Source: Amoebidium appalachense | Lineage: Eukaryota > Ichthyosporea | Assembly (NCBI GenBank): GCA_963693365.1 | Contig: CAVNZM010000018.1 | Span: 1,922,001 to 1,986,000 of the forward strand | DNA length: 64,000 nt | Direction: 5' to 3' | Part shown: piece by piece, positions 1 to 13,105 of the stretch | Layout of the letters: each line of letters begins with the position of its first letter | Position numbering within the stretch: position 1 is the stretch's first letter | The notes under the pieces: generated by a model | What the model was told of the DNA's origin: nothing | The model's database searches: none | The model's input: only the letters and a program-made list of their open reading frames with translations | Made by a program: the position numbers and the translations under genes

Positions 1-78
1 GGATATTTCAACCGCCCAGACGGCAAGAAGGAACGGAAGGTCGGCACGAGCAGATGAAGTGATCATCTGATCATCTGG

Positions 79-465
<387 letters not shown>

Positions 466-1160
466 GCGGGTGATGTATGCATTAGAGGGTTGGAGATATG
501 AAGGATACACCAAAGGACAATATGTAAGACGTCATAACAGACCCCCCCCCCCCCTCCCCCCCCCCCCCGAAAAACAGAGAACACCGAAATCAAACCATGA
601 AGGGCCAATAAAAACCGTTCAAGCAGAAGACACATGAACAGAGCAAACCATCAGCGGGGTTCCTATGCCTCCACAAAGGATGGGTTTCAACTCTTTAACC
701 TCTTGCGCGTTTTTTTTTTTTTTTGGGAAGTGGGGGGGGGGGGGGGGGGGGGGGGGGGGTAAGTAGTACTCACCAACACAACGTATACAATCTCACACAG
801 ATTGTAAAATAAGAATACATATATCCCGCTCACGTTGAATTTTTGCAACACATTCTGCTGGTATATCACTGCGATCGAAATTAGCAGCGAGCACCCCGTG
901 AAAACGCGAAAGAGATGCCCGTAACTTTATTCAGATCTCCCTCGACGAGAGAACGTGATTCCAGGTTTGTACTTGCTTGACTTCATCTAGTGCAGAATTC
1001 TGAACCACAGGAATTGAGTCCCAGATCTGAAATATGTATGTGGGTACCAAAAAAACCCCCAGAGTGTGGTATAGCCATCGTGACTTGAAATCTTATGGTT
1101 TGACGGAACATTCATTCACATTCAAATTTCACAGTAGCCATACCATCTGATGTTATTACC
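466..1160 (+). repeat. Dispersed repeat R1, copy A
   Basis: The copy matches 2405-3250 on the same strand and 3640-4060 on the opposite strand. Shared landmarks in order are GATGTATGCATTAG, ATGAACAGAGC, GGTTCCTATGCCTCCAC, a poly-T/poly-G block, ACGTTGAATTTTTG and a GTATAGCCATCG-like segment near 1070. Poly-C (541-569) and poly-G (731-759) interrupt it at positions where copy B has different homopolymers. No credible ORF is present. The first ~200 bp also resemble repeat R3. Confidence 0.75.
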
Positions 1161-1319
1161 CAATTAAAGAATTTTATAACATTTAATCACTTTAGTGCAC
1201 CAATCACACCTCTGCGCTAGTAACTCCTGACGATCCGGCATCTCTTTCGCCTCCCAAGCTTCCGCTTGCTTCTTTCCACTTCTCCGGTTTCACCCCTATT
1301 GCCCCCTCGACCACAATAA

Positions 1320-1603
1320 TGTCTTCTTGCCCAATCGAAAATTCTTCTTTTTTGCCGTTTCCTATTGGCTGATTCTTTTAGAGGCGAGTTCTGACTGGTC
1401 AATTCGATGGGCATTTTGGAGTCGGGACGGCATGGTACTGCTTTTGAAACGCCCATTTCGGATAATCCGGTGTTTTCCCGTAGAATTTCACGTGTATATC
1501 CCCACCACATTCCCCATGCGGATAACTGTCTTGTGGTTTCTGCCGAAAACACACCGAGGAGAAAGGGAAGGTCGGATCGGGCGGTTGCGTTGATGTCTAG
1601 AGA

Positions 1604-1606
<3 letters not shown>
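1320..1606 (+). repeat. Dispersed repeat R2, inverted partner of 7738-8020
   Basis: About 285 bp align in reverse complement with 7738-8020 through matching blocks such as GGTCGGATCGGGCGGTTGCG, TATATCCCCACCACATT and CCTATTGGCTG. The right end abuts a (GT)n tract, and the partner abuts (AC)n at the equivalent end, so the microsatellite appears to belong to the repeated unit. The two copies are open in similar frames only in part, so coding is unlikely. Confidence 0.8.
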
Positions 1607-1905
<299 letters not shown>

Positions 1906-2218
1906 GCGCGTGCAATCGTGCGCAGGATGTATATGGTGGGCACACATGCCATTAGGGACCGTATGTTAGCACGAGTTTATGAGAACATGTCGTCTTAGAG
2001 CCCATATACGATTGGCTAAGGTTGGGGGGTTGGGGGGAGGGGGGAGGGGGGGGGGTAAGAGGTGCCATGGTTGCCAAAGAGCTACATTTTCTCGTATTGG
2101 GAGCTTAACGGGTGGGAAGAAGGTGCAGCATGAAGGGGGGGAGGGGGGGAAGGGGGAGGGGAGGGGGGGGGGGGGGGGAGGGGAGGGGCAAGTGCACCTG
2201 TGTGTTTGCATGGTGTAC

Positions 2219-2287
<69 letters not shown>

Positions 2288-2404
2288 CGCGCGCGCGCGC
2301 GCGTCGAGTGAGGCTGGGCCCCAGACAGGGTCCACGGCAATAAATAGTGTGTAAACCCCCATATGCGAGTGTGTTGCGGTATGGGGAGGGGGGTAGGGGG
2401 GTAG
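1906..2404. other. Non-coding, G-rich, with (GT)n(GC)n
   Basis: The stretch holds a G-rich segment at 2021-2188 and a (GT)n(GC)n microsatellite at 2220-2303. No gene is supported, and apparent ORFs come from the repeats. Confidence 0.7.
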
Positions 2405-2674
2405 GGGGATGTATGCATTAGGGGGTTGGAAAAATGGAAGAGAGACCAAATGACAAAGTACGAAACGTCGCCGTGATGAAAAACCGAAAGCAGACAAAAA
2501 AAATAATAGAAAAAAAAACAAAACTGGAACAAACAGAAAGCGCGCAGGCACAAGACACTTGAACAGAACCCATCATCAGGGGGGTTCCTATGCCTCCACA
2601 ACAGAATGGGTTTCGAGCCTTTTTTTAATCTGGCGCGAGGTTCCGGATCCCAACCCAGACATTTTTTCTTTCTT

Positions 2675-2718
<44 letters not shown>

Positions 2719-2770
2719 TTCTTTTGTTTTTCTTAAGCTTTTTCTTTGTTTTTTGCGCCGGGGAGGGAGT

Positions 2771-2843
<73 letters not shown>

Positions 2844-3250
2844 GGGGGGGGGGTGGCTGCTTACTAGCAAATAATGAACGACCCCGACCAGATTGTAGAG
2901 GAAAAACTCAAAAACACCATGAACGTTGAATTTTTGAAGAATATTTCGTTGGGTGATCACGCCCAACGATATAATCAATGAACAAAAAGGAAAAAAAAAG
3001 AAAAGAAAAACGTTATGTCGACTCAAGCTGCCCTTTTCCAAGGAACGTGATTCCAATGATTCTAATTGGTAGGGGGGATCATCCATTGCTCTCTGGACCA
3101 ATAGGATGCTGTCCCACATCTGAAGAATGTAGGAGGGGGTAAACCAAAATGCAAGAGTGCGGTAAAGCCACCCGCGAATCGAAGTTTTTTGCTTTGATGG
3201 CATGAAACCTGATCCAGTGAAAATTCGTAAATTCGAAATATCCGTGTAAT
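2405..3250 (+). repeat. Dispersed repeat R1, copy B, with an ~80-nt poly-G
   Basis: This is the second direct copy of R1. It contains a (CTTT)n tract (2667-2725) and one of the longest G runs in the window (about 2773-2853, broken by one A and one T). The unique right part (2855-3250) pairs in inverted orientation with 3640-4060. Confidence 0.75.
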
Positions 3251-3342
3251 ATGATTAGATGTGTGAGGTAGAAAACGGTTGGTGCAAAGGTGACTGGGAA
3301 TATGGCATTGAGGGCAGTTTGGTTATAGTCTCTCCAGGTGAA

Positions 3343-3430
<88 letters not shown>
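3343..3430. repeat. (GT)n microsatellite
   Basis: About 86 bp of uninterrupted GT separate the inverted R1 copies B and C. A poly-C run (3491-3521) follows. Confidence 0.98.
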
Positions 3431-3432
<2 letters not shown>

Positions 3433-3489
3433 CAGCTGTATTTAGGACAATGTGTGCACTTATTAGTTGGAGGATGGATGCAGGCCGAC

Positions 3490-3521
<32 letters not shown>

Positions 3522-3639
3522 AGCCACCACCACCACCAACACCCGCGCACATACACACACCATGTACAGAAATATTCCTGGAGGGACCTCGTTCTTACAT
3601 TTCTCAACGCGATTCTCCCAGTCGCCTTTGCCCCAGCCA

Positions 3640-4060
3640 TATTTCACCTTAGATATATTATCCCACTACATGGATATTTCGAGATTCGGAATTTCCGATG
3701 GGTTGGTTTTCACACACTCAAACCGAAATAGTTCGGCTCGAGGTGGCTTTATCGAACACTCTTTCTTCTTTTTTTGCCCTCCTACATTCTTCAGCTGCAG
3801 TGGGGCAGCATCGTATTGGTTCAGAACAGAGAGCATGATGCCGCCAACCAATCGGCGTCATTTGAATCACGTTCTTTGGAGGAGGGCAACTTGAGCCGAT
3901 TTATTGTTCTTCAGTACATATTTGTCGGCTGTTCGGTGTTAATCTCGCTTGCAGTGATATACCAGCGAGATATTTTTTAAAATTCAACGTGCATGGGGTG
4001 TTTGCGTCTTTCATCTACATTTTGGCAAGAGTGGCTCTACATTTGCTGGTAGGCAGACCC
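3640..4060 (-). repeat. Dispersed repeat R1, copy C (inverted)
   Basis: It is the reverse complement of the right part of copies A and B: CCTACATTCTTCAG, GATATACCAGCGAGATAT and AATTCAACGTGCATGG match CTGAAGAATGTAGG, CTGGTATATCACTG and ACCATGAACGTTGAATT. It ends in a poly-C run where the other copies have poly-G. Confidence 0.75.
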
Positions 4061-4444
4061 CCCCCCCCCCCCTCCCCCCCCTTTCTCCCCAGCTCCCTTT
4101 CCCCCCTTAAAACCCCTCGTAGTGAACCATTCTCTTTCCTACTGAACTCAGCGGGTTCACTACCTCTGCCTATGCCTATTGCTGCCCCCTTCCCTCCCCC
4201 TCCGAATCCCCCCCTCCCCCTCCTGCCCCCCTCGCTTCCCGCTCCGAGCCCCCCCTCTCCCCCCTCTCCCCCCTCCCCTCCTTAAACATGGGTACTGTGG
4301 ATGGGGGTTCTGACCGGCAAAATGTGAACAAATCATTCAAATATATCGATTTCTCCCCCTTTCCCCCTCCTCCCACACACACACATACACACACACACAC
4401 ACGCGCGCGCACATATTCGGATATATATCCGAATACTATATATG

Positions 4445-4490
<46 letters not shown>

Positions 4491-4511
4491 CATATCATCA
4501 TGATATATATA

Positions 4512-4569
<58 letters not shown>

Positions 4570-4694
4570 CGGTTCCAAAAATTATGGTTTGAATTCGGGG
4601 TTTCCCTTTTTTGTAAAACTTTTGCATATATTATATTTTGGTATCTCCTCGATATATCAAACCCTCTTAATGCGTGCATTCTCCCCGCATCCCT

Positions 4695-4725
<31 letters not shown>

Positions 4726-4911
4726 CCCCGCCCACCTACCACTCCACCCCACCCAACCCATGACCATAACCACCGTCAGCACTTCTAGACCGTAAGAAAC
4801 GAAAGACACCCCCCCCCCCCCCCCCCCCCCCCCCAACACACCTCCCCCCATTCCCTCCTCCTCCCCTCCCCCCCCCCCCCCCCTCCCCCCTTCCCCCCCT
4901 TCCCCCCCTTC
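4060..4911. repeat. Pyrimidine-rich block, (CA)n, palindrome, long (TA)n, poly-C
   Basis: C/T-rich DNA (4060-4285) is followed by (AC)n(GC)n, a perfect 22-bp palindrome at 4414-4435 (core GGATATATATCC), two (TA)n arrays (4448-4568) and poly-C runs to about 4905. No gene is seen. Confidence 0.9.
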
Positions 4912-5112
4912 CTGGGAATACGACATTTCGATCAAACATCATTGAAGAATACGACATTTTGATCAAACATCATCAGGGAATACGACATTTAGATCAAACA
5001 TTGGAATACGACATCTGGATCAAACCTGAGAAGGCGACATTTTGATCAAGCATGGGAATACGACAACTGGATCAATCATGGGACTACGACATTTAGATCA
5101 AACATGGGAGTA
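4912..5112 (+). repeat. 26-bp tandem repeat, array 1
   Basis: About eight degenerate units of the form GGGAATACGACATTTAGATC followed by AAACAT. The spacer at the unit junction varies (CATCATTGAA, CATCATCAG, CCTGAGAA). The same unit returns in the same orientation at 6693-6925, on the other side of a zinc-finger ORF. Confidence 0.92.
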
Positions 5113-5356
5113 CAGGACTCGACCATGTTTAAGATTACGTGAATTTTGGGTCTAGCCAGCTGGAATCTTAATTTTTGGACCCCTAGCCTCCCCTAGCCTA
5201 CACAATCTTAAATTTATCAACCCCCCCCCCCCCCCCCCCCCCCCAACACACACACACACACACACCTCACCACCACCACCACCACCACCACCACTTACAC
5301 ACACACACACACACAACCATCATCACCGCCTCCCGCGCGCGCGCGGGGGGGGGGGG

Positions 5357-5391
<35 letters not shown>

Positions 5392-5599
5392 ACGTGTAAG
5401 TCTTCAAACACAACTGTACTTGCAATATGTATGTTATTATTGCACCGCCGCCAAGGCGAGCAAGCATAGACAACATAGGAACTCCATATAGATATAATAA
5501 ATCCGGGAGTTACAGATGCTCTCAGGTCATGCTACTACACAGGACATCCAACCAAGGTTCATTTATTATTGACGATCAGCTACATAGAAAAAACAATGT

Positions 5600-6208
5600 T
5601 TATTTAAAAATTAAAATTATCTTAAGACGATCATCGCTCGTTTTGCACTTGCAGCGCTTCTCGTGCGAAGCCATAGCCGGGCCGTGGCTTGTTTTGAACG
5701 TGCACCCCTGTTTCGCATACATGCACGTATAAGCGCTTTTCTCAACGCGCTCAATTCTAACTACTTCCTCTGCTCCTCTTTCGAGATGAATGTACCCTTT
5801 GACTTTGCCGTTTTGGTCCCGTTGTTTTATGCGTGTGTTTGTTATCTGATAAATACTCACTTTCTTGGTGGAGGAGGAAGAGACGGTATTTGGCCTGGAG
5901 AGTGTTTCGTTGGCTGCAGCTGGGGGCCCGGTGGCTGGGCTGGCCATAGTGACTGTGTCTGTGCGCGTATTTGTGTGGGTTGTGCGTGTGTGTAGCGAGG
6001 GGTCGGCCGAAGCCACCGTAGCATCCGTACTAACAGTTGCAGTTGCTAAAACTGTGGATATTAGTTCCTGCTTTAAATCATCGACAGCATCATCAATCTT
6101 TGCGGAAAAATCATTCTTTATCTTTTTTGCAGCCTTATCCAGTTCACCTATACAGTCAAAAACACTAGCTAGCCTGGTATGGCCGTTCCCCCCGTTTAGG
6201 GCGGACAT
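5600..6208 (-). CDS. Zinc-finger ORF between two 26-bp repeat arrays; possible mobile-element protein
   Basis: The product is 202 aa from an ATG at 6208. Residues 20-52 are charged and helical (Asp/Lys-rich, likely coiled coil). A Ser/Thr/Ala-rich linker covers 55-115 and a basic segment 115-155. The C terminus carries a zinc-finger-like motif: C162-x6-C169-x12-H182-x3-C186, with the x12-H-x3-C spacing of C2H2/C2HC fingers, followed by C188 and a basic tail. I recognise no family. The ORF sits inside a unit bracketed by the 26-bp arrays and by partly matching flanks (5113-5220 and 6609-6700), which suggests a mobile element or its remnant rather than a host gene. The frame is not made of simple repeats and its composition looks coding. 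No transposase or polymerase is visible next to it. Confidence 0.6.
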   Translation of the reverse strand: MSALNGGNGHTRLASVFDCIGELDKAAKKIKNDFSAKIDDAVDDLKQELISTVLATATVSTDATVASADPSLHTRTTHTNTRTDTVTMASPATGPPAAANETLSRPNTVSSSSTKKVSIYQITNTRIKQRDQNGKVKGYIHLERGAEEVVRIERVEKSAYTCMYAKQGCTFKTSHGPAMASHEKRCKCKTSDDRLKIILIFK

Positions 6209-6419
6209 TTTCCTGGCTCATTAAATACTAAGAAAGAGTAGATCTCGGAAAGATGTTACGAAAGTTCGAGGTGGAAATAAAAAGGTGATACTAAGCCGCA
6301 CCGTCAGACCGTGTGCACACCGTGCTGACTGAGACCTTGATGCATGCAAGTGCCCGGCGCCAGCCGGCCGGTAGCGGCTGGGCCACTGATTGGCCCAAAA
6401 GCCCGCCCTTTTCATGATT

Positions 6420-6520
6420 ACCCGCTATCAAGATCTAAGGTAAAATAAAATAATAATAAAAAAAAATAAAAAAAAATAAAATAAAAAAAAAAGACCGATG
6501 GTGTGTGTGCGTGTGCAAGG

Positions 6521-6576
<56 letters not shown>

Positions 6577-6692
6577 CTAGCGAAAAATCTTAGAGGTAGA
6601 CAGGAAGGTCCAGCCGGCTAGAATCTTAAATTTTCAAAAATTTCTAGCGCTACAATCTTAAATTAGGATAATCTTAATTCTGGTCGAGTCCT
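6420..6692. other. A-rich and poly-G spacer with a flank shared with 5113-5220
   Basis: It contains an A/T-rich run (6437-6493), about 63 G residues (6514-6576) and 6609-6692, which shares AGAATCTTAAATTTT-type segments with 5113-5220. The phrase TGGTCGAGTCCTGTAC occurs here and, inverted, at about 5110-5125. Confidence 0.75.
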
Positions 6693-6925
6693 GTACGACA
6701 TTTAGATTAAACATGGGAATTCGACATTTAGATCAAACATGGAAATACGACATTTATGTAGATCAAACCTGAGAATACGACATTGATTTTGATCAAACAT
6801 GGGAATACGACATTTAGATCAAACATGGGAATACGACATTTAGATCAAACATGGGAATACGACATTTAGATCCGATGACATGGGAATACGACAATAATTT
6901 TAATCAAACATGGGAATATGATATC
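6693..6925 (+). repeat. 26-bp tandem repeat, array 2
   Basis: About nine units of the array-1 repeat (GAATACGACATTTAGATCAA plus ACATGG) lie in the same orientation as array 1, with decaying versions to about 7065. Together the arrays bracket 5113-6692. Confidence 0.92.
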
Positions 6926-7164
6926 TTGATGAGGCCGGTGCTTTTGGTCAAAGCTAGGGAAACGAGGTTCATGATTTAGAAATATTGCTGAATTTGTCTC
7001 GACCTGAATGATCAAACTTAGAATCCGACATTTATCAGTTGATCTAAACCGGGAACACGATTTTTTGGTCAATCAGAAATTTTATCATTAAAGCTGTAAC
7101 AACACTGTTTCGACCAATCATGAGCCACGAAACTGGCGTACAAAGCCGTTTCGTTTGTTACAAT

Positions 7165-7737
<573 letters not shown>

Positions 7738-8020
7738 TACAGAGTCTGGTCATCAATGCAACCGCCAGGTCCGACCTTCCCTTTCTTCTCGCCCTCATAT
7801 CCGAAATTCTAACGCAGTTATCCACATGGCAATGTGGTGGGGATATACCCGTGAAATTCCGCGAAAAACCACCAAACCCCACACGCACCATTCCAACCCT
7901 TCCCATATATACCTTGTCGGGGCATCATGCAGTTGCCATCGAGCTGACCATACAGAAATCGCCAATAAATGATACTCAACCAATAGGACTCCGTAAAACG
8001 GAGAAACTAAAAGGGGGGCA
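7738..8020 (-). repeat. Dispersed repeat R2, second copy
   Basis: It is inverted relative to 1320-1606. The (AC)n-adjacent end has GCAACCGCCAGGTCCGACC and the far end has CAACCAATAGGA. An open frame runs through to 8158 but is not conserved in frame with the other copy. Confidence 0.8.
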
Positions 8021-8459
8021 AGAGGATGTTGTGGTGGTGGATGCGTCAGTTGCAGGGTTGGAAAAGGATCCGGAAAAGGATCAATCTTCGGATTCGGGTC
8101 CAAGTGTGTGGAATGAGAGCGACCCCGGGTCATCTGGAAACTTTAGCATAGAAGTATGATTGGTGTGTTATATTTATAATTGTTTTAAAGCTTAGATCTG
8201 AACGGGGGAAATGTTGCAATGTTGCAGGTATATACGGTAGAATTATGTGTTACATGTTTGGTATTTTCGTAGACTCTGTTGAATATACGAGAACGCGCAA
8301 AAACATTAGGCCAACTTGAATTAGAAAAATACACGTACCATCCAGGAAGTAGCAAAAGCAGCGTAACTTGATATTTCTAATACACATGCAAACACTCTTT
8401 GTATCACTTTGTCATCATACTTTCAACTTATTTCTGCAAACATCAACAAGAAATCACGT

Positions 8460-8541
<82 letters not shown>

Positions 8542-9440
8542 CGACAATATGCTATAAAAAACAGCACATCCCCCACACGCTATGTTAGCGTGGCACATGT
8601 GATACCGAATGAATGTCGTTTATTCTTTATACGAGAAATTCAAACTTGCGTTGCCGGGAGCTGACGGTCTGTACCCCTTGTGGTATGCACAGTGATAGCT
8701 TTGTAGTTTCACGTTAGTGAAAAATGGTTCTTAGGAATCCGGGTCGGGTCAGACTCTGTAAACGATTTATGCTTTGTGATTGGCTAGATACGCATCAAAA
8801 AGCGGTTTGGCCTGACCCGAAGGAGCCTATCAATCGGCCTAAAAGAAACCCCCTTTAACCGTGTTAATGACGTACACCCATTTATTCGAAATGACTGCAA
8901 CCTCCCCCCCCCCCCCCCCCCCCCCCCCAAAGAAAAAAGCCATAGATATACACAAAATTGTACATGACATTATGTAGAGTTATTATAGCGATCAGATGTG
9001 ACACTATGAGCCTAGGCCTAAACAAATTTCTGCCTAAAAACTCGATTATGATATGGGAAAGGCCTATCTATAGCGGTTGGAAAAACATACATACAGGGCT
9101 GAATATAGTTCAAGAAATGGTAATGGCTACTATTACACCCCTAATCTTGATCAATCAATGCACCATGAGATAGAATTGGCTAGAACGTTAACTTAGCATT
9201 TCTCAGCTGATTATGTTTATGATCTAGTTCATTTGCAGGTGTGGGTTTTAATATCCTAAATTCCAGATTGCCTCAATAGTATTGATGAAATGAACAGGGT
9301 CCGAACGTCATTACATCAGCATGCCAAACACATGTCTTATATACTATAATTCATGTGGTAGCTAAAATATAATCAGGCTTTTAATTTATCACTGTAGTAT
9401 ATATAAGGAATCAATCCATTAATTATACATCTATCGAATC
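8021..9440. other. No gene seen; (CA)n at 8461-8538 and a short inverted-repeat element
   Basis: This is AT-rich unique DNA with one (CA)n tract, a poly-C run (8904-8928) and the 8723-8853 element listed separately. No ORF is convincing. Confidence 0.6.
8723..8853. mobile_element. MITE-like element with GGGTCGGGTCAG termini, copy 1
   Basis: The inner inverted repeat is CGGGTCGGGTCAGAC (8735) against CCTGACCCGAA (8811). The outer ends are TTAGGA and CCTAAAAG. The same arrangement occurs at 36186-36309. A shared core reads CTTTGTGATTGG. It is about 130 bp and non-coding. Confidence 0.65.
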
Positions 9441-9555
9441 ATGCGATTTACTATGTACATACTGGCAGCTCAACTATACCTCTCGTGTCCGGGGAGAGTT
9501 CTCACCTTCGATCGCGAATTCCTTGCTGTACTTGAACACGAAACAAAAAAACATC

Positions 9556-9561
<6 letters not shown>

Positions 9562-9620
<59 letters not shown>
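9562..9620. repeat. (TA)n microsatellite
   Basis: About 58 bp of alternating AT lie immediately at the far end of the truncated LINE copy. Confidence 0.97.
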
Positions 9621-9622
<2 letters not shown>

Positions 9623-9923
9623 GGGGGTTTACGCTGTTTACTCGAGGCAAAGAGAGACCAGTCTCAGGTATGGGGGGTTTTTGCTCGGAACATATCCCCT
9701 CAGCGGTATATCATGATCACGTACATAGATGTCGGGTGATGACTATATATCAGGGTTTACTTTCTCTACGGGACACCATAAAGACTAAGAAAAATCAATT
9801 AGTTGGGGTTCCCCGTTTTTTTTTTTTTTTTTTTTTTTTTTTTTGGGGGGGGGGGGGGGGGGGGAGGGGGGGGGGGGGAGGGGGGGGGGGGGGGGCTCCC
9901 CTGGGACACTCGGTATCAGCTGG

Positions 9924-10018
<95 letters not shown>

Positions 10019-10979
10019 CGCTAGAAATTTGTAATGATGTGTTTCTCAAGCCAATCAATACATCTAATAAACAGGTCGTAGTTACGCGTGTTTAGTATAA
10101 AATCAAGGATGTTGCAAATTACAGGTAGGCTATCTTTCTGGGTGTCTGTTGTGAATGTGACGTGTGTGTGTTGCGGTATTATGTGGTCTATCAAACTACA
10201 TTTGGCGATACATGACCGTTTAAGCTGGTGTGTGTGTGTGTTGTTTGGGCATGCAAACGATGCCACCTTATACTTATTAGATCTCCACTGTATAGCACGT
10301 GTACAGTAAAAGCGTGGTAATTGATCAATTATACCATCAGCTAGAGAAAGACCAGTTCTGCTGAGGAAGGTAATATGTATTTGGGTGTTATACATTTGCG
10401 AGTGCCATATTTGGCAATATGGTTAACGGGGTCATTATATAAAAAACGAGACATTAGGCTTAGTATTCTAAGGTGTCTGCTTTCATCGGGTCTAGTGTCG
10501 TGTGGTATCTTTTTCCATTTGTTATATTGCGTGATTATCTTGTGATTGTGTACATGTTTAATAAATAAGTGGCAGTCCAAAGTCACACGCACACTTTTGC
10601 GGGGTTTATTTGTATTTGTGCCCGGGGGAGAAGGAGAAAGAGAGGGAAGGAAAGAGGGGAGAGGTGAGGAGGGGACAGGTCGGATAGAGAAGAGAGGGTG
10701 GGAGGGCAAATACTTCTTTAAGCGGCTTATGTGCTTATTGAATTTCAGCGCGAGATGAGATACTTTAGCAGCTATTGGGACCAGACCATATATCGAGAGC
10801 TTTACAGGCCCACGTTTACAACAGTTGTTAGATAGAAAGGAGGCAACTTCTGCTTCAAGGAAATTTGCCAAGGGTTTAAGCGCTCTAGTTCTCTCTTTCT
10901 TGATCCAAGCGGCGAGAAGGGGTTAAACATATTCACATGCCGGGAAGACAAAAGTGCGAACAAATGTAAGTCTAATAGA
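9621..10979 (-). pseudogene. 5'-truncated LINE copy with broken RT ORF
   Basis: It aligns in reverse complement with 42030-43350 of the longer element and covers the C-terminal part of the ORF and the 3' region. The ORF is interrupted by indels near 10920 (GGGGTTAAACATA against GGGGTAAACCATA) and near 10365 (CTGCTGAGGAAGG against CTACAGGAAGG), so it is dead. Both copies have (CA)n straight after the ORF and a poly-A tract further on. In this copy the poly-A (26 nt on the minus strand) is joined to a ~50-nt C-rich run. The copy ends abruptly at about 10979, as expected for incomplete target-primed reverse transcription. Confidence 0.92.
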
Positions 10980-11540
10980 AAATATATATCTCCACATATG
11001 ATGTCTATTTGATACGTTATATCTTAACTTAAAATTTATATGATGTAAGTGTAACACCGATTTAAATTTTATTACATGTATATCTTGTTTGGTGGAAGTA
11101 CTGTTGGCGTTGGTGCCGACAACTCATCATATAGTCACCGACAAACAGCACATTCCCCCCCCCCCCCCCCCCCCCCCCCCCAGTGAAAATATTACCCCCC
11201 CAAAAAAATAAAAAAATCCCGTTTCACAGACCGCCAGCGAATGCCATAGAACTTTCTTCTCCCCACTACAACACAGGTTGTAATAAAATTTCTATTCTAA
11301 TTTTTATATTGAGCCTAATCAAGAAACTGTTGGGAATGTATAGTGTGTGTTGTGGAGATAATACAGAAACTTGGAAATCCGGAACCGATTCCGGTAATAA
11401 TCATACGCAAGGTACACATTCCTTGCATGCCACCGTCGGCCGCAGATCTGCACGAACAGCACTGGCACACACGAAGTTCACTCAAAACAGAAGCTCACTC
11501 TCAGTGACATCTCTCACAATCATCCCTAGGACAAGAACAC
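10980..11540. other. No gene seen; poly-C at 11155-11180
   Basis: AT-rich sequence next to the LINE 5' truncation point, a poly-C run, and unique sequence without a supported ORF. Confidence 0.6.
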
Positions 11541-11766
11541 ACGCACGCACGCAGATACGCACATGCACCAGTAAATACACACATCGTCTGTGTGTGTATT
11601 TGCTGCAAGCACACCGTGACATATGCCGATAGTGACACCTGCACATATTCACACACACACGCACACATGTACGTAAGTGTGTCACGTAGGGAGCCCCTAC
11701 GTGTCTGACGACGTCGTGTGTACGCCGTGTGTTTCAGGTGTTTGTGTGTGTGTGCGTGTGTGTGTA

Positions 11767-11798
<32 letters not shown>

Positions 11799-12050
11799 TG
11801 TGTGTGCGTGTGTGTGTGTACGTGCTTGTGTGGAAGTGTGTGTGCTCATGGTGACTGTACTGTAACATGTGTGCGTGTGTGTGTGTGCGTTTTGTCGTGT
11901 CACAGTGTGCTTGTGTGTGTGTGTGCAATTGTGCGTGTTTGTGTCGTGCTTCATGTGCGGGCGCCGCATGTCATCGGTGTGCAGTACTTAGTCTAGCGTG
12001 TCTATGTCTGCCTATATGTGTATGTGTGTGTGACGTGTGTGTGCGTGTCA

Positions 12051-12122
<72 letters not shown>

Positions 12123-12260
12123 CGTATGTGTGTGCGTGTGCAGTGTGCGTGCAATGACATGGTATGTGACGTATGAAAGAGTGCTTTGTTTGTGTGCACG
12201 GTAGGCACACGTCACGGTGTATGGGTGTTGCATGTCTGTGTGTGTACACGTACGTGTCTG
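11541..12260. repeat. (CA)/(GT) cluster with a hairpin at 11569-11605
   Basis: The tract switches from CA-rich to GT-rich. Around 11569-11605 CAGTAAATACACACA faces TGTGTGTGTATTTGCTG across a five-base loop. A 69-bp (GT)n lies at 12053-12121. Confidence 0.9.
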
Positions 12261-12404
12261 TCTGCAACAATGCAAATCCAGGGGAAGAATGTTCACGAAG
12301 CATGCAGGTATAACGGACGATAAAAAATTCAGAGGCTGTGCTATTCAATGACTGTATGTAGGTAGTATCTTTAAAGCTTTGTTTCACTTTCAATGGTCAA
12401 ATAG

Positions 12405-12985
12405 TTTAATTATTCTCGTTGAACAGGTAGTAGTTTTTCATTATTCTCGTTGAACACGTGGAGTAGTTTTTCATTATTCTCGTTGAACACGTGGAGTAGT
12501 TTTTCATTATTCTCGTTGAACACGGAGTAGTTATTCATTATTCTCGTTGAACACGTGAAGTAGTTTTTCATTATTCTCGTTGAACACGGAGTAGTTATTC
12601 ATTATTCTCGTTGAACACGGAGTAGTTTTTCATTATTCTCGTTGAACACGGAGTAAATTTTCATTATTCTCGTTGAATACTATGAACACGTAGTAGTTTT
12701 TCATTATTCTCGTTGAACACTATGAACACGGAGTAGTTTTTCGTTATTCTCGTTGAACACTATGAACACGGAGTACATAGCTTTTCGTTATTCTCGTTGA
12801 ACACTATGAACACGGAGTAGTTTTTCGTTATTCTCGTTGAACACTATGAACACGGAGTAGTTTTTCGTTATTCTCGTTGAACACTATGAACACGGAGTAG
12901 TTTTTCGTTATTCTCGTTGAACACTATGAACACGGAGTAGTTTTTCGTTATTCTCGTTGAACACTATGAACATGGAGTAGTTTTT
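12405..12985 (+). repeat. Minisatellite, 16 units in two length classes
   Basis: Each unit contains TTATTCTCGTTGAA followed by CACGGAGTAGTTTTTC. Units 1-8 are about 31-34 bp. Units 9-16 are about 42 bp because of an added TATGAACAC. The long units are nearly identical to one another and mostly use CGTTATT where short units have CATTATT. Confidence 0.97.
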
Positions 12986-12989
12986 CTTA

Positions 12990-13068
12990 CATTTCCCGGG
13001 CCAAGAAGTATTCACTGTATATATGTACACTGCATAAAATTAACATTTAACAGTAATGATCAGTAACG

Positions 13069-13105
<37 letters not shown>

